Source of the DNA: Dendrobium chrysotoxum
Taxonomy: Eukaryota > Streptophyta > Magnoliopsida > Asparagales > Orchidaceae
Assembly: GCA_019925795.1 (NCBI GenBank)
Contig: CM034313.1
Coordinates: 28,511,710-28,575,709, forward strand
Direction: 5' to 3'
DNA: 64,000 nucleotides
The first letter of the stretch is position 1, and each line of letters starts with the position of its first letter. Under the pieces are notes generated by a model. The model worked only from the letters and a program-made list of their open reading frames with translations. It did no database searches and was not told the origin of the DNA. Both the position numbers and the translations under genes were made by a program. Below are positions 33,374 to 45,199 of the stretch, piece by piece.

Positions 33374-34753
33374 GTTGTGCACATTTGTGGCTCGGCCCTC
33401 ATGCCCCTGACACCGGTACAGTCACTGCTTTGTCACGCAAAGGTGTAATGCCCTAAACTCAAAATCTTATTTTTGGCGCTCGTGGCACAGCGAAAACCAC
33501 CCATGCATGCTTTTCTCTAGCATGGTGGGAGGGAACTCGTTGTGATGCTTGTGGAAAAGTGGGTGAGCCTCGTGCACGCTTTTCTTAGTATGCTAGGAAA
33601 TTGCATTTACAAACTGGTACCCCTTTGAAGACCATGCACATCTTTCTCAAGAGTGGTGGAACTGAAGACTATAGCTATGGTGACGTCAGACATTGACCAC
33701 GTGCGTCTTTCTCTGACATGGTGGGTAGGCTAAAAGTTCTAGATTTTCCCCTAAATAAAGGAGATGCCAGGAGGCTACTAGAATTCAGAATGAAATGCGC
33801 AAAACATATACAAACAACAAGGGACTTGATATGGATAAAAAATACCATGGAACTGGACTCCAAATTAATAATTAAATGATCATTTTAAAACACTATATGA
33901 CAATTTGGCCCTTTCAAATGTACATCAATAACTAAACATGGGTCTGTAATGGATAGAACTTTAAATAAATAAAACCATCAATGGAGAATACAATCTACAT
34001 ATGAAGTTTGGAATGTTCATGTTAATTCCCCACAAGCATATACAAGAAGATTATAATGGGTGCAACGATATGCTTAGGAGCAAAGCATGGATGCTATACA
34101 ATAACCAGGACAACTCGCCTACAAGCATGTGTAGAAGAGTTTCACTGAACATGTAATATAAAGGACAGTGCAGCTATAGCCTGCTTATGAATAAAGAACA
34201 AGAATAGAGTATTAATGATAAGTGTGACAATCTACCTATTGAGGGAGTGTGATGATCCACTTACTGAAGGAAGCATAATACATGTGTTGAATATATCAGG
34301 CCATTTACTAGTCATCCACTTGTTAAGAATAACGAGACTTGTAGCTAACAAGCTTGCTTGCTTATAAGCATGAACAAGGATTCTTAATGTCCATAATTAA
34401 CTTGCAAACAATAAGGTTCCTTATAAACACATATGACGTATTATACAAAAAACATGAAGGACATGTGATGAACATGATAACAACTTACGATCAATGTCAA
34501 CCATCTCACAAAATAAATGCATTAATTTCCCATAAATTTAATGTTTCATTATAATTCGTAGTAAACATTATTTATAAGCTGAAGTACACCCCTATGGGAT
34601 GAGTACTGAAGAAAATGATGGCTGGTAAATAATGAAACAAGTTAAAAATGCCACATAATCCATAGCACTTGTATAAGCGGACAAAAGGCGTTTGCAGGTG
34701 TTAAATGAAACTTTCCTATTAATCATATTTGAATAGTGCAAAAATATCACAGT
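33372..34753. other. Unassigned; degenerate ~65-bp repeats at 33495-33730
   Basis: Four related stretches start near 33498, 33567, 33630 and 33696, each with ATGCRY...CTTTTCT or CTTTCTC and then CATGGTGGG-like ends. The region 33447 (TGTAATGCCC) may be the start of a Ty3 LTR. 33740-34753 shows nothing. Confidence 0.4.
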
Positions 34754-35243
34754 GTTTGATTAAAAAAAAGTTATTTGAGTTTTGAAGAAGTTTAATTTTC
34801 TTTGAGAGAATTAATTTTTGAATTTTAATTTTAAAATCAAGCACATCATTATGAATGATAAATCACATCAGGAGGTGAACATATCATTTCCTAATGGGTT
34901 CAAATCACAAAATTTGAATTCATCCTGATTATCGTAGTCAAACTCAAGAAAAAATTACATATGACCCGAGAGGGTCAAAATAAAATTTAATCAAGTGTTT
35001 GACTATAATAATCTGAATAAGAGATCATTAATTTCATAATCAAAGTCATGATAATATAATGATATATCTTTCCGGAGAAAGAAGATATCATTTACTATCA
35101 ATCATTTGAAAATGACAATAATAATCATCATATTTAATTTTCCCAAAGATAATTAATTGAGGTTTTGAAAACTTAAATTTGAAAATTGATCTGGGTTTCT
35201 AAATCTCCTCCGATCGTAAGCCCTCATAGTTAATTACATCATA
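34754..35243 (-). repeat. 3' LTR of element E, part matched to the right LTR
   Basis: This 490 bp matches 63511-64000, the only part of the right LTR in view. The left LTR certainly goes on past 35243. A candidate polypurine tract on minus, AAAAGGGGGCAAAA near 36870-36890, could mark its inner end, but no match confirms this. The base string before it, cacag, would be the target duplication. Confidence 0.8.
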
Positions 35244-38200
35244 GGGAAACTGAAGTTTCCTACGAATACTCACGATTAAAATAGTTGTATAAATTTTATT
35301 TATGAATTTAAAGTTTGATATCAAAGGAGGCGAGGTTAGAAATTCAAACAGGATTGGATCAAGGTAGAACACTTTTTTTTTAAGGTTAAAGGAAGAAAAG
35401 TAAGGGGTGTTTGGGATTCTGAAATAATTTAGAAACACCTCAATCTATCATATCTGTTGGGATTAAATTTGAATTATCAATTTTAATTGAAGGTTGAGAT
35501 TATATTCCCAGAGGTTGAGGTCTTATAGCCTGAGCTTGCCATAGAACCTAAATCTAAATTGGGCACTGAAAATCAGTAACTCGAACTAGCTAATACAGTA
35601 CAAACCTAGACTTAGCCCGGCCTGGATTGGGGAGCAAGCAAACTACCTAGGCGCTTCAAAATCATGAGTCCGATCTTTTTTATGAGAATGGTAGGGATGT
35701 TTATTTAATTAAGTTTGAGGAATCAAGGCTGACATCTAGAGTAGATCCTAATTAGCCCCTTGATTTATGTTGGATAATATGAAACTTAAAATAAAATGTA
35801 ATTAAAGATTTTAACACCTTTTTAATTTGAATCTAATGCAATGCATATAAATGGACTAAATAAATACTTAAAATTTGAATGAATCAATTTTTAAAAGGCT
35901 TAAAAATAGATTTTAACCTAGAGATTGCACAGATTTCCCTTGATAGATCTACACCATCATAGGCCAGGTAGTCTGTCAAAACTAGTAGGCAGAGTGGTGC
36001 CTAATAAAGGAAGGAAGGTATAACAAAATACTATGCGAACTCCCAGTGGTCCCCAGCTTACTTCTTAAAATCATTAGAGTTTATATGTAAACTTAAAATT
36101 TTTTAAATTTAATTAAAGTTGAAAAAGTTTTAACGATCCCTCACGAGCCTCCGATCAGGTTCCATGCAAAATCAAAATCGACATGCAAGATTGCCAAAAA
36201 ACTACTAAAAGTATGCAATCCTATATCGCAATCAAAATCAAATAATCAACTAAATAATTAAATCAATTAAATAAATAAAATGTCCATAGGCAAGTGCCTT
36301 TTAATATTACAGCCCAAAATTATAGAAATTAAAGTGGCCGGATACCGCTAATAATAAACTCGGATTCTACTCCTAAGACTCAAGTGACTTTGAGAATTGG
36401 GATTCTTCTCATTCTTTACTTCTTCGTCCTTCTATGGTCTCCTTGGATCTATCTGGTCCGGATATCCAAGTAAAAAGAAACTCCTCCCCAAAGGGGAGTT
36501 TTCTTTTCTCCTTGGATACTCAAAGTATCCTAATTTGGATACCTGAATGAAGAGGGACTCTCCACTAATGGATGTCTCCCTTCTCTTTGGATTCCAGATT
36601 AGATATTTTAATGTCCCATCTCAAAGTACTTAACATTACAACTCTTAAATACATCTCAAAAATATCAAATTATATTGAATGAAAATTAAAATATTGACTT
36701 GGACCACCTATAGGGTTATCCTAAGCAATTATATTTAAATCATCTCAAGCAATTAACATGATGAAATTTAAAATGCTCAAACCAGCCACACTTGGCCATA
36801 CTATTTTAATTTTAAAAGGGGGACTTAGCGCAGTAGTAACACGTATAAAAATTTAATATTTATGATTTTGCCCCCTTTTATTTTAAATGCCCTATATGAG
36901 CATGTCCACTTGTATAAAATTGAATTAGTATAAATCATACCTAACCTAAGGATAATCTAATACCCATCACATCAATACATAGATTACATAAAAATTAAAT
37001 AAATAATCAATCAATCTAAATTAGTAACCAGCATGCAGTGAAAACCATAAAAAATCTAGCATACAATAGAAAAGTAATCACCATCCTAGCCTAAGAGTAG
37101 AGTTGGTTTTCCTAGAAGACTATCTAAAGTGTGTGAATTAGGCTATGTGGTTTGGATATATCCTATGTAGGATTAATTTGTTAAAGTTGTTTCAGTATTC
37201 TGGTTAGTTGAATGGCTTAGGGGAAAATTTAATTAAAGTTTAAATAGTAATGTGTTTGAATTAATTTTAACATGTCTTTTAAAGATTGATTGGTTGCTAT
37301 CTTTGTTGCTCACAAAGACCATGAAGTTTATTTCATCTTCCTTAAGGGTTACTTAATAGCCTCGTAGGCCTAGGTTACCTAGTAGTAACCAATATAGACT
37401 AAATATTTTGATTGGTTGAGAATTAAGGGCTTATAAAATTTTAATTAACTTAATTGGTTGTTGGTTTTAAGATTAACTTAATTAAGTTTTTCATCAACTG
37501 GTTTATGGTGTTGTTTTATAGGCTCAAGGTCCAAGCCTCCTTAGGACACGTAGCCCCGTAACCCGAGATAGTCTAGCTTAAAAACCTAGTTAATGTAGTT
37601 GAATTAAGAATTTTAATTTGGTTAAATCATTAATAATCAATTGATTTTAAGGTTTAACTCCCCATTAAATCCGTTCGTGGCATTATTTCACAGGTTCGAG
37701 GACCAAGCCTCCTTAGGACAGGTAACTCCGCAGCCCGAGGTAGCCCTACCCAAAAACTTTATTTTTGGAGTGGTTATTATGTATTAAAGGGTTGGTTTAT
37801 TGATTATAATATTGATTTAATATTTTTTAGAATTTAAAATTAATTATCAAATTTTGAAAATTTTTGGATTATTTTAATGTATTAATTATGGGGTCAAAAA
37901 TGGACTTTTAGATTCAAAGAGATTTCTAAAGTTTTAATATTTTTTAAAATATTAGACCTTTTGATGAGTAATTAGACTTTGAGTTTACTAGATTTGGAGT
38001 TTTCTATGATAAGTTATGATTTTTTAAAGTTTTGAGTTAATTTTTGACTAAGAGTTGACCAGATTGTTGACTTTTTCATTATGAATTATTTCTGGTGATT
38101 TGATATTTTTAAAAAATATTAGACCCCAAACGGAGTCAAGTGTTTTTTAGTTAGCTCAATTTGAAAATTTTTAGAATTATTTATGATTTTTCGAAGTCTG

Positions 38201-40600
38201 GGTATTTATTGGAATTATTTAATTGGTTTAATTAAGGGGCTTTTATTGATTTTGATCAAAGTGAACTCTAAACTCCTTAAAATCACCTCAAAGGTCAGGA
38301 ATGACCTTAGGAGAGATTCCTAAGTGTTTGAGAATTTTTTATATTTTTACTTATTTTTAATAAATTAAGTTAATTAAATATTAATTTTTAATTAAAATTA
38401 AATTATGGTTGAAATTAAAGTCCAGTCAAGGGGCTTTTATTTTTCTTTGATTAAGGGTTGAATTCTATTCAATTTGAGATTTTTAAAATTTTAGAGAAAT
38501 TAAGGTATTATCAAAAATAATTTTAATAATATTTTAATAATATGAAAGTATATTTAAAATAAAGGATTCTCATTTTTGAAAATCATTCGATTCAATAATT
38601 AATTAAAAATTGATCAAGTATTCAGATATTTAAGTAATTAAATATTTTAAATTATTTAAAGTATTTTAAATATTTTTAAATAGTTTCAATTTTTGAATAT
38701 TTTAAAATATATTTTGATTTGATTAAAAAATATTTAAAAATTAGATTTTGAATGCTGAAAATTATTTAAGTTAATTTAAATTAAATATTAAATAAATATT
38801 TAAATTTTAAAATTATTTAAAATATTTAAAGGGATTTTTATATTTAAATTAAATATTTTAAATATCTTGCTCTAAATATTTAAAATATATTTAAATTAAA
38901 ATTTAAATCTTTGAAATTATTTAAGTTAATATTTACCTAAATATTAATTGAAATCTAAATAATTAAATATTAAAAATGATTTCTAATATATATATTAAAT
39001 ATTTTAAATGAATTTAAATTTCAATAAATTTTAAATGCCCTCTCTGATTTGAAGTGATTTTAAAATAAATTTATCTTAAAATTTTGAAATTAATTTTATC
39101 TAGTTTAATTAATTAATAATTAAAATATCAAATTTTAAGTATTTTAAAATTATTTAAAATACATTTAATATATGAAAATGATTTTAATTTTAATTAAAAG
39201 GATTTAAATTTTTTTGCAGCTCTCACCCACCATTAGATCACCTGTTATTTCGAATAGGCGGCTCAAATCTAGCCATATAGAGATTCGTGCGAATAGTGGA
39301 TATATGGGATCAGACCAGACAGCGAAAAGATAAGATTTTAGCCGTTGATCAAGAGATCAATGGTTGAAATTTCATACAGCTTAACTAAGGTGCGAAAGAA
39401 ACCCTATAACTTAAAAAATGCCTCATTCTCATGATATACTCGACTAAATTGCTTGAAAATTGAAACATAGCTAGAGTACATGATGAGATTTAATGGGGAA
39501 TTAAAATTGAGGTTTAAAAAGCACTGTATGAAAAAGTTAAATAACTCTAAGTGTTTATACCTCGGATTTGAGTTTTTAAGGAAACTAACTGATGGATTTC
39601 AATTTTTTTGTTTCTCTGAGCTTATTGACTGACCACATTGAAATTTGTAGAAGGAATCGTAGTCTGAAATGCACCGGATCGAGCAGTACAGATGCTTGGA
39701 TGGAAAATGCTTGAACTCACCGGCAGTTTTGACTGGTGGAGTTAAGCTTGGAATGTGTGAAGGGATGTCTAGAAAGCTCAAACAAACTGAGAGTTTGGTT
39801 GGAGAGGCTTGAGGTAGTGAGAGAGAGGCTAGGTTAGAATGAGATCTCAAAGGGAGGTTTGCTTTATTCTAACCACTCCAGATTGAATTGAGTGCTAAGA
39901 TTAACTTGGGGATCTCCTAGATGCTTGCCAAGTGACAAGGGTGTATAAAGGGATTTCGTCCTAGATGCTTGCCAAGTGAGCAGAGGAATCAAAGGTATAA
40001 GAGGATATCCCATGTATAAAGGGATTTGGTCCCCACATGAATATGTAGAGTGATATAAGCCATTAGATGTTGATCTAATGGCTGTAAACAGGCTTAAGAA
40101 TATTCTAGAAGCTAATTAGGACAACTAGGATGGTTTAAATGGAATGGATTAAGCTTAAGAGGTAATTTGACCCTCTTTGACCATTCCTAGTGCTCATATT
40201 GAATGTTTGACTAGTCAACATGCCACATGGGATGGTGAGTTGGCATGTGAGGATGCCTTAAGCTGGTGGAGTGATTTGGGAAGGGATTTGAAATTTAAGG
40301 GTTGGAATTTAAATAAATGAAAAGTGGTTTGACCAAATGTTAAATGGTTATCTTGGACAAATCTATTAAACTTTGTTTAGCCTATGGTTTAGATAAGTTC
40401 AAGCTATTAAACAAAGTAAAGTCTAGGATTTAAAGAAAATGTAAGAGCATAAGTTCAATGTTTGAATGTATGTATATGAGTGGAAATGAGTTTGACCATG
40501 AATCAATATTTTACCAAGTCTAACAACTCTTGATGTGACTTATGGTTAATTTAAGTATGTTTGAATCATACATTTGGAATAGGTTTGAGAGCTTGAATGG
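35244..40600 (-). other. Rest of LTR and 3' UTR of element E
   Basis: No coding domain. 37497-37740 holds two related stretches about 170 bp apart that share CAAGCCTCCTTAGGACA and CCCGAG. 37800-39200 is extremely AT-rich, built on TTTAAAT/ATTTAAA. At 39340-39365 lies CCGTTGATC-AAGA-GATCAATGG, an inverted repeat, and at 40057-40082 another around GCCATTAGAT. A separate old insertion here cannot be excluded. Confidence 0.4.
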
Positions 40601-40639
40601 CTAGATTTGACTAAGCGGGTTGAATTAACCATTTAGAAC

Positions 40640-41020
40640 CTTAAGGGACTTATTAGGTTAACCTAGGTTGATTGGTCAACCAGGTTTACCCAAAACCTGG
40701 GTTTGGGCTAGATAGGTTTGAGATGATATTTGAAATTTGCTAGAGATGGTTTCAGGGGTCTAACTAGTCTAAGTGGTCAAAATGACTATTTAAATCCCTT
40801 AAAGGGCCATTAGGTCAACTAGGTTGACTTGGTCAACCAGGTTGACCCAAGGGCTGGGTCTAAGCCAACAAGTTTGAAATGATATTCTAAGACTATTGGA
40901 AGTAATCCTAGGGTCTGGGGAGCTCATTTTAATAAAAATTGCCATTTGGACACTTAAGGGCCTATTAGGTCAACCCTACTTGACTTGGTCAACTAGGTTG
41001 ACCCAGGATCTGGGTTTGAG
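40640..41020. repeat. Three ~157-bp tandem repeats with GGTCAAC/GTTGACC
   Basis: GGTCAACCAGG or a close variant starts at 40674, 40831 and 40987 (157 and 156 bp apart). Each unit has several TTGACC and GGTCAA motifs in both orientations, the core of the plant W-box. They lie in the 3' UTR of E. Confidence 0.75.
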
Positions 41021-41919
41021 TCATATGCACTCCTAGTGATGTTTAAAATGCATTGGAAGAGGTCTTGAGGTTTGGTTTGGCTAGGTCATGTTGAAGTTTA
41101 AGGAAAACTCCAAAATTGGTATTAAGGGGCATTTTGGTGACTTAGACCCCTAGTCATTTGGGGGTCAAACTAAGTCTACTAATATGTACTTTAATGCTTA
41201 ATAAGTCATGATCAAGGGTCTGGATGTGGTTGGAGGCTTTGGAGAAGGCTCCAAGGTTAAAATCCATAGGGTACAGGGTCTAGTGGCATAGGCCATAAAT
41301 ATTTGAAGGTTTATAGCCTTTGGAAATAGACTCATTTTTTTGGTATTAGAAACCTCCAAATAAGTTCAAATTTATAGGGTTGAATCTAGATACATATTTG
41401 ATCAATATGCAACTAACAAATCATGAATTGGAGGTCATTTGACTGGGGTTTGAAGCGTTTAAAAAATCACTAAAAAATGCTTTCATGACCTAAGCTTTTA
41501 GCCTTGAGATTTGGTCTGGAAATCTGGATTTGCTCTAGATTTTGGATGTGATTTCTTGATTATGAGTTATCTAAATCAATGACAATCATTTGAATGATTG
41601 TATATGATTAGATAGGGCTAGAGTTTGATAAGAAGCTCAATTGATCTGGAATTTAGAAAATTCTAGAATCTGGATTGGTTTGAAGATTGGATTGATCTGA
41701 AGTCTAGATTGGTCCTAGAATTTGGAGGAATCCTACGGTCTGGGTAGATCCTAGTGTCCTCATATAATAGTGATGTCAACAAATGGACCTGAAATATGTG
41801 TAATAGAATGAAGTTCTATTACACATATTGGTGTTGACCGAATTGAAAAGTCGAGTCTAGAATTTTCATTCTAAGGAAGGATCGAAATCTAATCTTAAGG
41901 AATCAAGATTGATTAATAC

Positions 41920-43260
41920 TAGCATAGTGCCTGGAAAGTGTATTCTACCACTAGTGGGTTTAATCTTAAGGGAAGGAGAAACCTAACCTTAGAGGAAAAG
42001 AAAACTTGGGTGATCGTATAGGAAGGAAGAATTCCTAACTACAGAGGATTGAGTTTGAAATTTAATTCTAAGGGAAAGGAAAGCCTAGCCTTAGAGGATT
42101 GAGTTTTGAATGGATACTAGGATAGTGCCAGGAAAGGCATACTCTACAACTAGTAGATTTGGTCCTAAGGGAAGGGAAAACCTAAATCTTAGGAAAATGA
42201 AAGCTTGATTTTGGGATTTGAAAATGAAACTGAAATTAGGGTGGTGCCACAAAGGGCATTCTCCACCACTAGTAGATTTAATCCTATGGAAAAAAGGCAC
42301 GATGACTCACATCTAACCTTAAGGAGAAGAAGGATTGAATGATCATGGAAGAAGGAAGAATTTCTAACTATAGAGGATCTAGTCTAGATTTATAATTAGG
42401 ATGGTGCCATAGAGGGCATGCTCCATCACTAAGATGTCTAATTCTAAGGCAAGAAAACACGATGACTCATATCTAGCCTTAAGGAGAAGAATACTGGAAG
42501 ATCATGTGGGAAGAAAGCATGACTTCCCATATATGATCGAACTAAGATTTTAAAATTAGAATGGTGCCACATAGGGCATGCTCCATCACTAAAGGATGAT
42601 CTTGTGGAAAGGAAACTTGCTCTATACGAATGATCAAATTTGGAATTTGAAATTATGATGGTGCCATAGAGGGCATGCTCTATCACTAGTGGATATAATC
42701 CTAAGGAAAGAAAGCACAACGACTCATATTAGTCCTTAAGGAAAAGAAAGCTTGAAGATCTTGTGAGAAGAAAGCATTGCTTCTCACAGAAGAGCAGGTC
42801 TGAAATTTGAAAACTAGGATGGTGCCACAAAGGGCATGCTCCATCGCTAGTGAATGATCATATGAGGAGGAAGCTTGCTCTACATAAGATTGAGATTGAG
42901 GTTTAACATGTAGGATGGTGCCATAGAGGGCTTGATCCATCACTAGTAGATCTAATCCTAAGGCAAGAAAGCATGATGACTCACATCTATCCTTAAGGAA
43001 AAGAAAGCCTGAATATCTTGTGAGAAGGAAGCATTGCTTCTCATAGAAGATCATATTTAGAATTTGAAAATTGAAACTAGGATGGTGTCGTAGAGGATGT
43101 TATCCCCCACTAGTAAATAATCATATGAAAATGAAGCTTGCTCCACATAAGATTAAAATTAGGATTTAAAATTTAGGATGGAGCCACAAAGGGCATACTC
43201 CACCACTAAAGGGTTTAATCTTAAGGTTAGAAAGCACGATGACTCACATCTTACCTTAAG
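41920..43260. repeat. Higher-order tandem repeat, ~258 bp, in 3' UTR of E
   Basis: The anchor ATGGTGCCA with GGGCATGCTCCA occurs at 42241, 42401, 42561, 42658, 42819, 42915, 43082 (changed) and 43178 (changed). From 42401 on, intervals alternate about 160-167 and 96-97, so the true unit is about 258 bp of two half-units. Hypervariable tandem repeats between pol and the 3' LTR are known in Tat/Ogre elements, and can seed satellites. Open frames here on minus are repeat sequence. Confidence 0.85.
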
Positions 43261-43377
43261 AAAAAAAATCATGATTCTAGAATTTAAAAACTTAAATAAG
43301 ACTAAGTCAACTTAATTTAAAATTTGAAACTTTAATTAAAATTTTAAAAAATTTATTAATTTAAAGATCGAGCTATA

Positions 43378-43464
43378 TCAAGCATAGTATCTCTTAAAGA
43401 ATCACTTGTTAACTAGAAATATTGGGTGATCTCCCTTACATTCCACTAGCTAATATGAGCCTCC
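43378..43464 (-). pseudogene. pol: C-terminal end of integrase of E, left of element C
   Basis: On minus, past element C, the frame continues LASGM then, after stops, FKRYYA and TGA at 43378, like the usual Lys-Arg-Tyr-Tyr end of Tat pol. Joined across C to VYKGG at 53176, it shows that C went into the integrase gene. Confidence 0.75.
43460..43464. other. Target site duplication of element C, left
   Basis: cctcc, identical to 53171-53175. Confidence 0.85.
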
Positions 43465-43732
43465 TATTGCGAATCTGGTTTCAAGGACTATGATTTTGAT
43501 GATAGCAAATATTTCTATTTCTGCTTGATTGTCTAATCTTTCAGGTCTGCAGGATCAATTATAAATTCAAACCAGTCCAAGATCGAGTCAGTCTGTTTTG
43601 TAATTCAGGTCCAATGTACTCTTTTCATCTTTATTGAGTCCAATGTAATATAAAGAATCCCCTAGCTAAGTAACCTTACACACACACATTCAGAGAGAGT
43701 TTTTGAGTGATTTAGTGTTTCTCTTAAAGAAA

Positions 43733-44385
43733 ATCATACTGTACGATGTATACATCGTACTGTACAATTTGTGACTAATTTTCAGGCTTACGGCTAATTC
43801 AAAAAGTTTATTTTTGATAGCTAATCGTACTGTACGATTCAGATCATACTGTACGATTGAAAAAACCCTAGCCCTCATGCCTTTTTTTGGTAAGATTTAA
43901 ATTTAGAATTTTTGAACTAATCATACGGTACGATGTCAATCATACTGTATGATCATTTCAAATCTTGCCAAAATTATCCCCCATAATCAGGTAATTAATT
44001 CTTCGTTTCTTAATTACATTTGATCATACTGTACGATGTCAATCATCTAGTATGATGGACAGAGATGATTTTGGATTGTCCTGTAGATCATACCAGATGA
44101 AACCACAATTTTTGTACTGATCATCCCGGATCATTTTTATATCATACTGGACGATGTACTGAAATGAACTAATCATACTGTATGAATGGTACAATACGGG
44201 ACGATGGACAGAGATGAATTTTATTCATCCCATAGATCATCCCGTACGAACAGTTGAGAATAAGTAGATCATACTATACGATCTACGGATCGTACAGTTT
44301 GATGTTTGTAAAATTTATGAACTATTCTTTTGCCTTCATACTGGATGACACTATTTTTGAACTGATCGTACTGTACAATCGGCAT
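43733..44385. repeat. Phased palindrome array, LTR C (5' copy)
   Basis: ATCRTACTGTACGAT and variants. Pairs start at 43733/43754 (21 bp), 43824/43843 (19 bp) and 43920/43939 (19 bp). Linkers gtatac, tcag and gtca share no sequence. Confidence 0.9.
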
Positions 44386-44656
44386 CATCAAATTGAATTT
44401 TAGGGCAATTTTTAAGCCCTCCTTTAAAAGATCTTTTTCTTCCAACAAGAAAGATCTTTTGCCACTATCCTTTCCGGAGAAAAGCTTGAGAGCGAGAGAG
44501 AGCTTGGGAGAGAGAGAGACAGAGAGAATCTTGTGATGGGGAGTTTGTAAGGGATTCACAAAGATTACTCCAAGCAAAGATCTGAGTCATCTTCTCCGAT
44601 CGTTGTCTCTTATCTTGTCAGTGTTTTTCTGTGGGAGGATCGTCCGCAACAAGATC

Positions 44657-44754
44657 GAGGTTCTCTACCTACTTCAGGAGGAAGCGAAAGGAGCCCGTGT
44701 TCTCCGCCTGCTTCAACAGGAAGCAAAAGCGGTTAAGGTTCTCTACCTCACCGG
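44657..44754 (+). repeat. 39-bp tandem repeats in U3 of LTR C (5' copy)
   Basis: Units at 44657 and 44696 plus a partial at 44735, exactly 39 bp. The frame over them stays open and gives a 13-residue repeat (VLxLLQEEAKGxR). The right LTR has the same at 52680, 52719 and 52758. LTR D has 36-bp repeats in the same place. Confidence 0.85.
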
Positions 44755-44869
44755 TTTGGTGGAAAGGATGTTTTGTACAGGCTTCTCCGCCTTATTGTGT
44801 GAGCAAAAGGAGAGTCACTTAGTGTTAGTGCAATACCCGGAGGGGAGGCTCCGGGGAGTGGATGTAGGT

Positions 44870-44895
44870 CAAGTTGACCGAACCACTATAAAATC
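44870..44895 (+). promoter_or_regulatory. Core promoter block of LTR C (5' copy)
   Basis: GTTGACCGAACCACTATAAA with a good TATA box. Same block as in LTRs A and B. It would drive the element RNA, with about 250 bp of R plus U5 left in the LTR. Confidence 0.65.
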
Positions 44896-45146
44896 TGGTG
44901 TGTTCTTTCTGATTATTTTCTACACATACTTTTCTGTTGATGATTGTGTCATTGTGATTATTATTCTTTGATCATCATTGAACATCTGTAAATCTTCATG
45001 AAACTGTAATTGTTATAAAACTTTCAAAAAGATTTTTTCTAAATCGTTATTTATCCACAAATTTTTTAAAATAACCAATTCACCCCCCTCTTGGTTAGCC
45101 TCGGGACTAGTTCACAAGGGCTTAACATCCCTTTTGAACAAACACG

Positions 45147-45158
45147 TGGTATCAGAGC
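45147..45158 (+). other. Primer binding site of element C
   Basis: TGGTATCAGAGC, matching initiator-Met tRNA, two bases after the LTR. Confidence 0.95.
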
Positions 45159-45199
45159 GCGATTCAAAATTTTAATTTAAAAACTTTTGAATTTGATCC

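Larger units (their letters stand above)
43465..45144 (+). repeat. 5' LTR of element C
   Basis: Matches 51508-53170. It holds the palindrome array 43733-44385, 39-bp tandem repeats 44657-44754, the block GGCTTCTCCGCC...AAAGGAGAGTCA and TATA box TATAAAAT at about 44887. The end has a C-rich tract near 45083-45092. Open frame 44603-44971 recurs in the right LTR. Confidence 0.95.

Noticed and set aside
36475..36515. Rho-independent-type terminator (hairpin plus T run)
   Set aside because: A CCCC-AAA-GGGG inverted repeat exists, but this is plant LTR/UTR DNA where such a terminator has no meaning.
42091..43054. Series of minus-strand genes with shared motifs
   Set aside because: They are readings of the ~258-bp tandem repeat. 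The shared motifs come from the repeat unit.
44603..44971. Conserved 122-codon gene, repeated at 52638-52994
   Set aside because: Both copies are in the LTRs of C and run across the TATA box. Kept only as a note on the 39-bp repeats.
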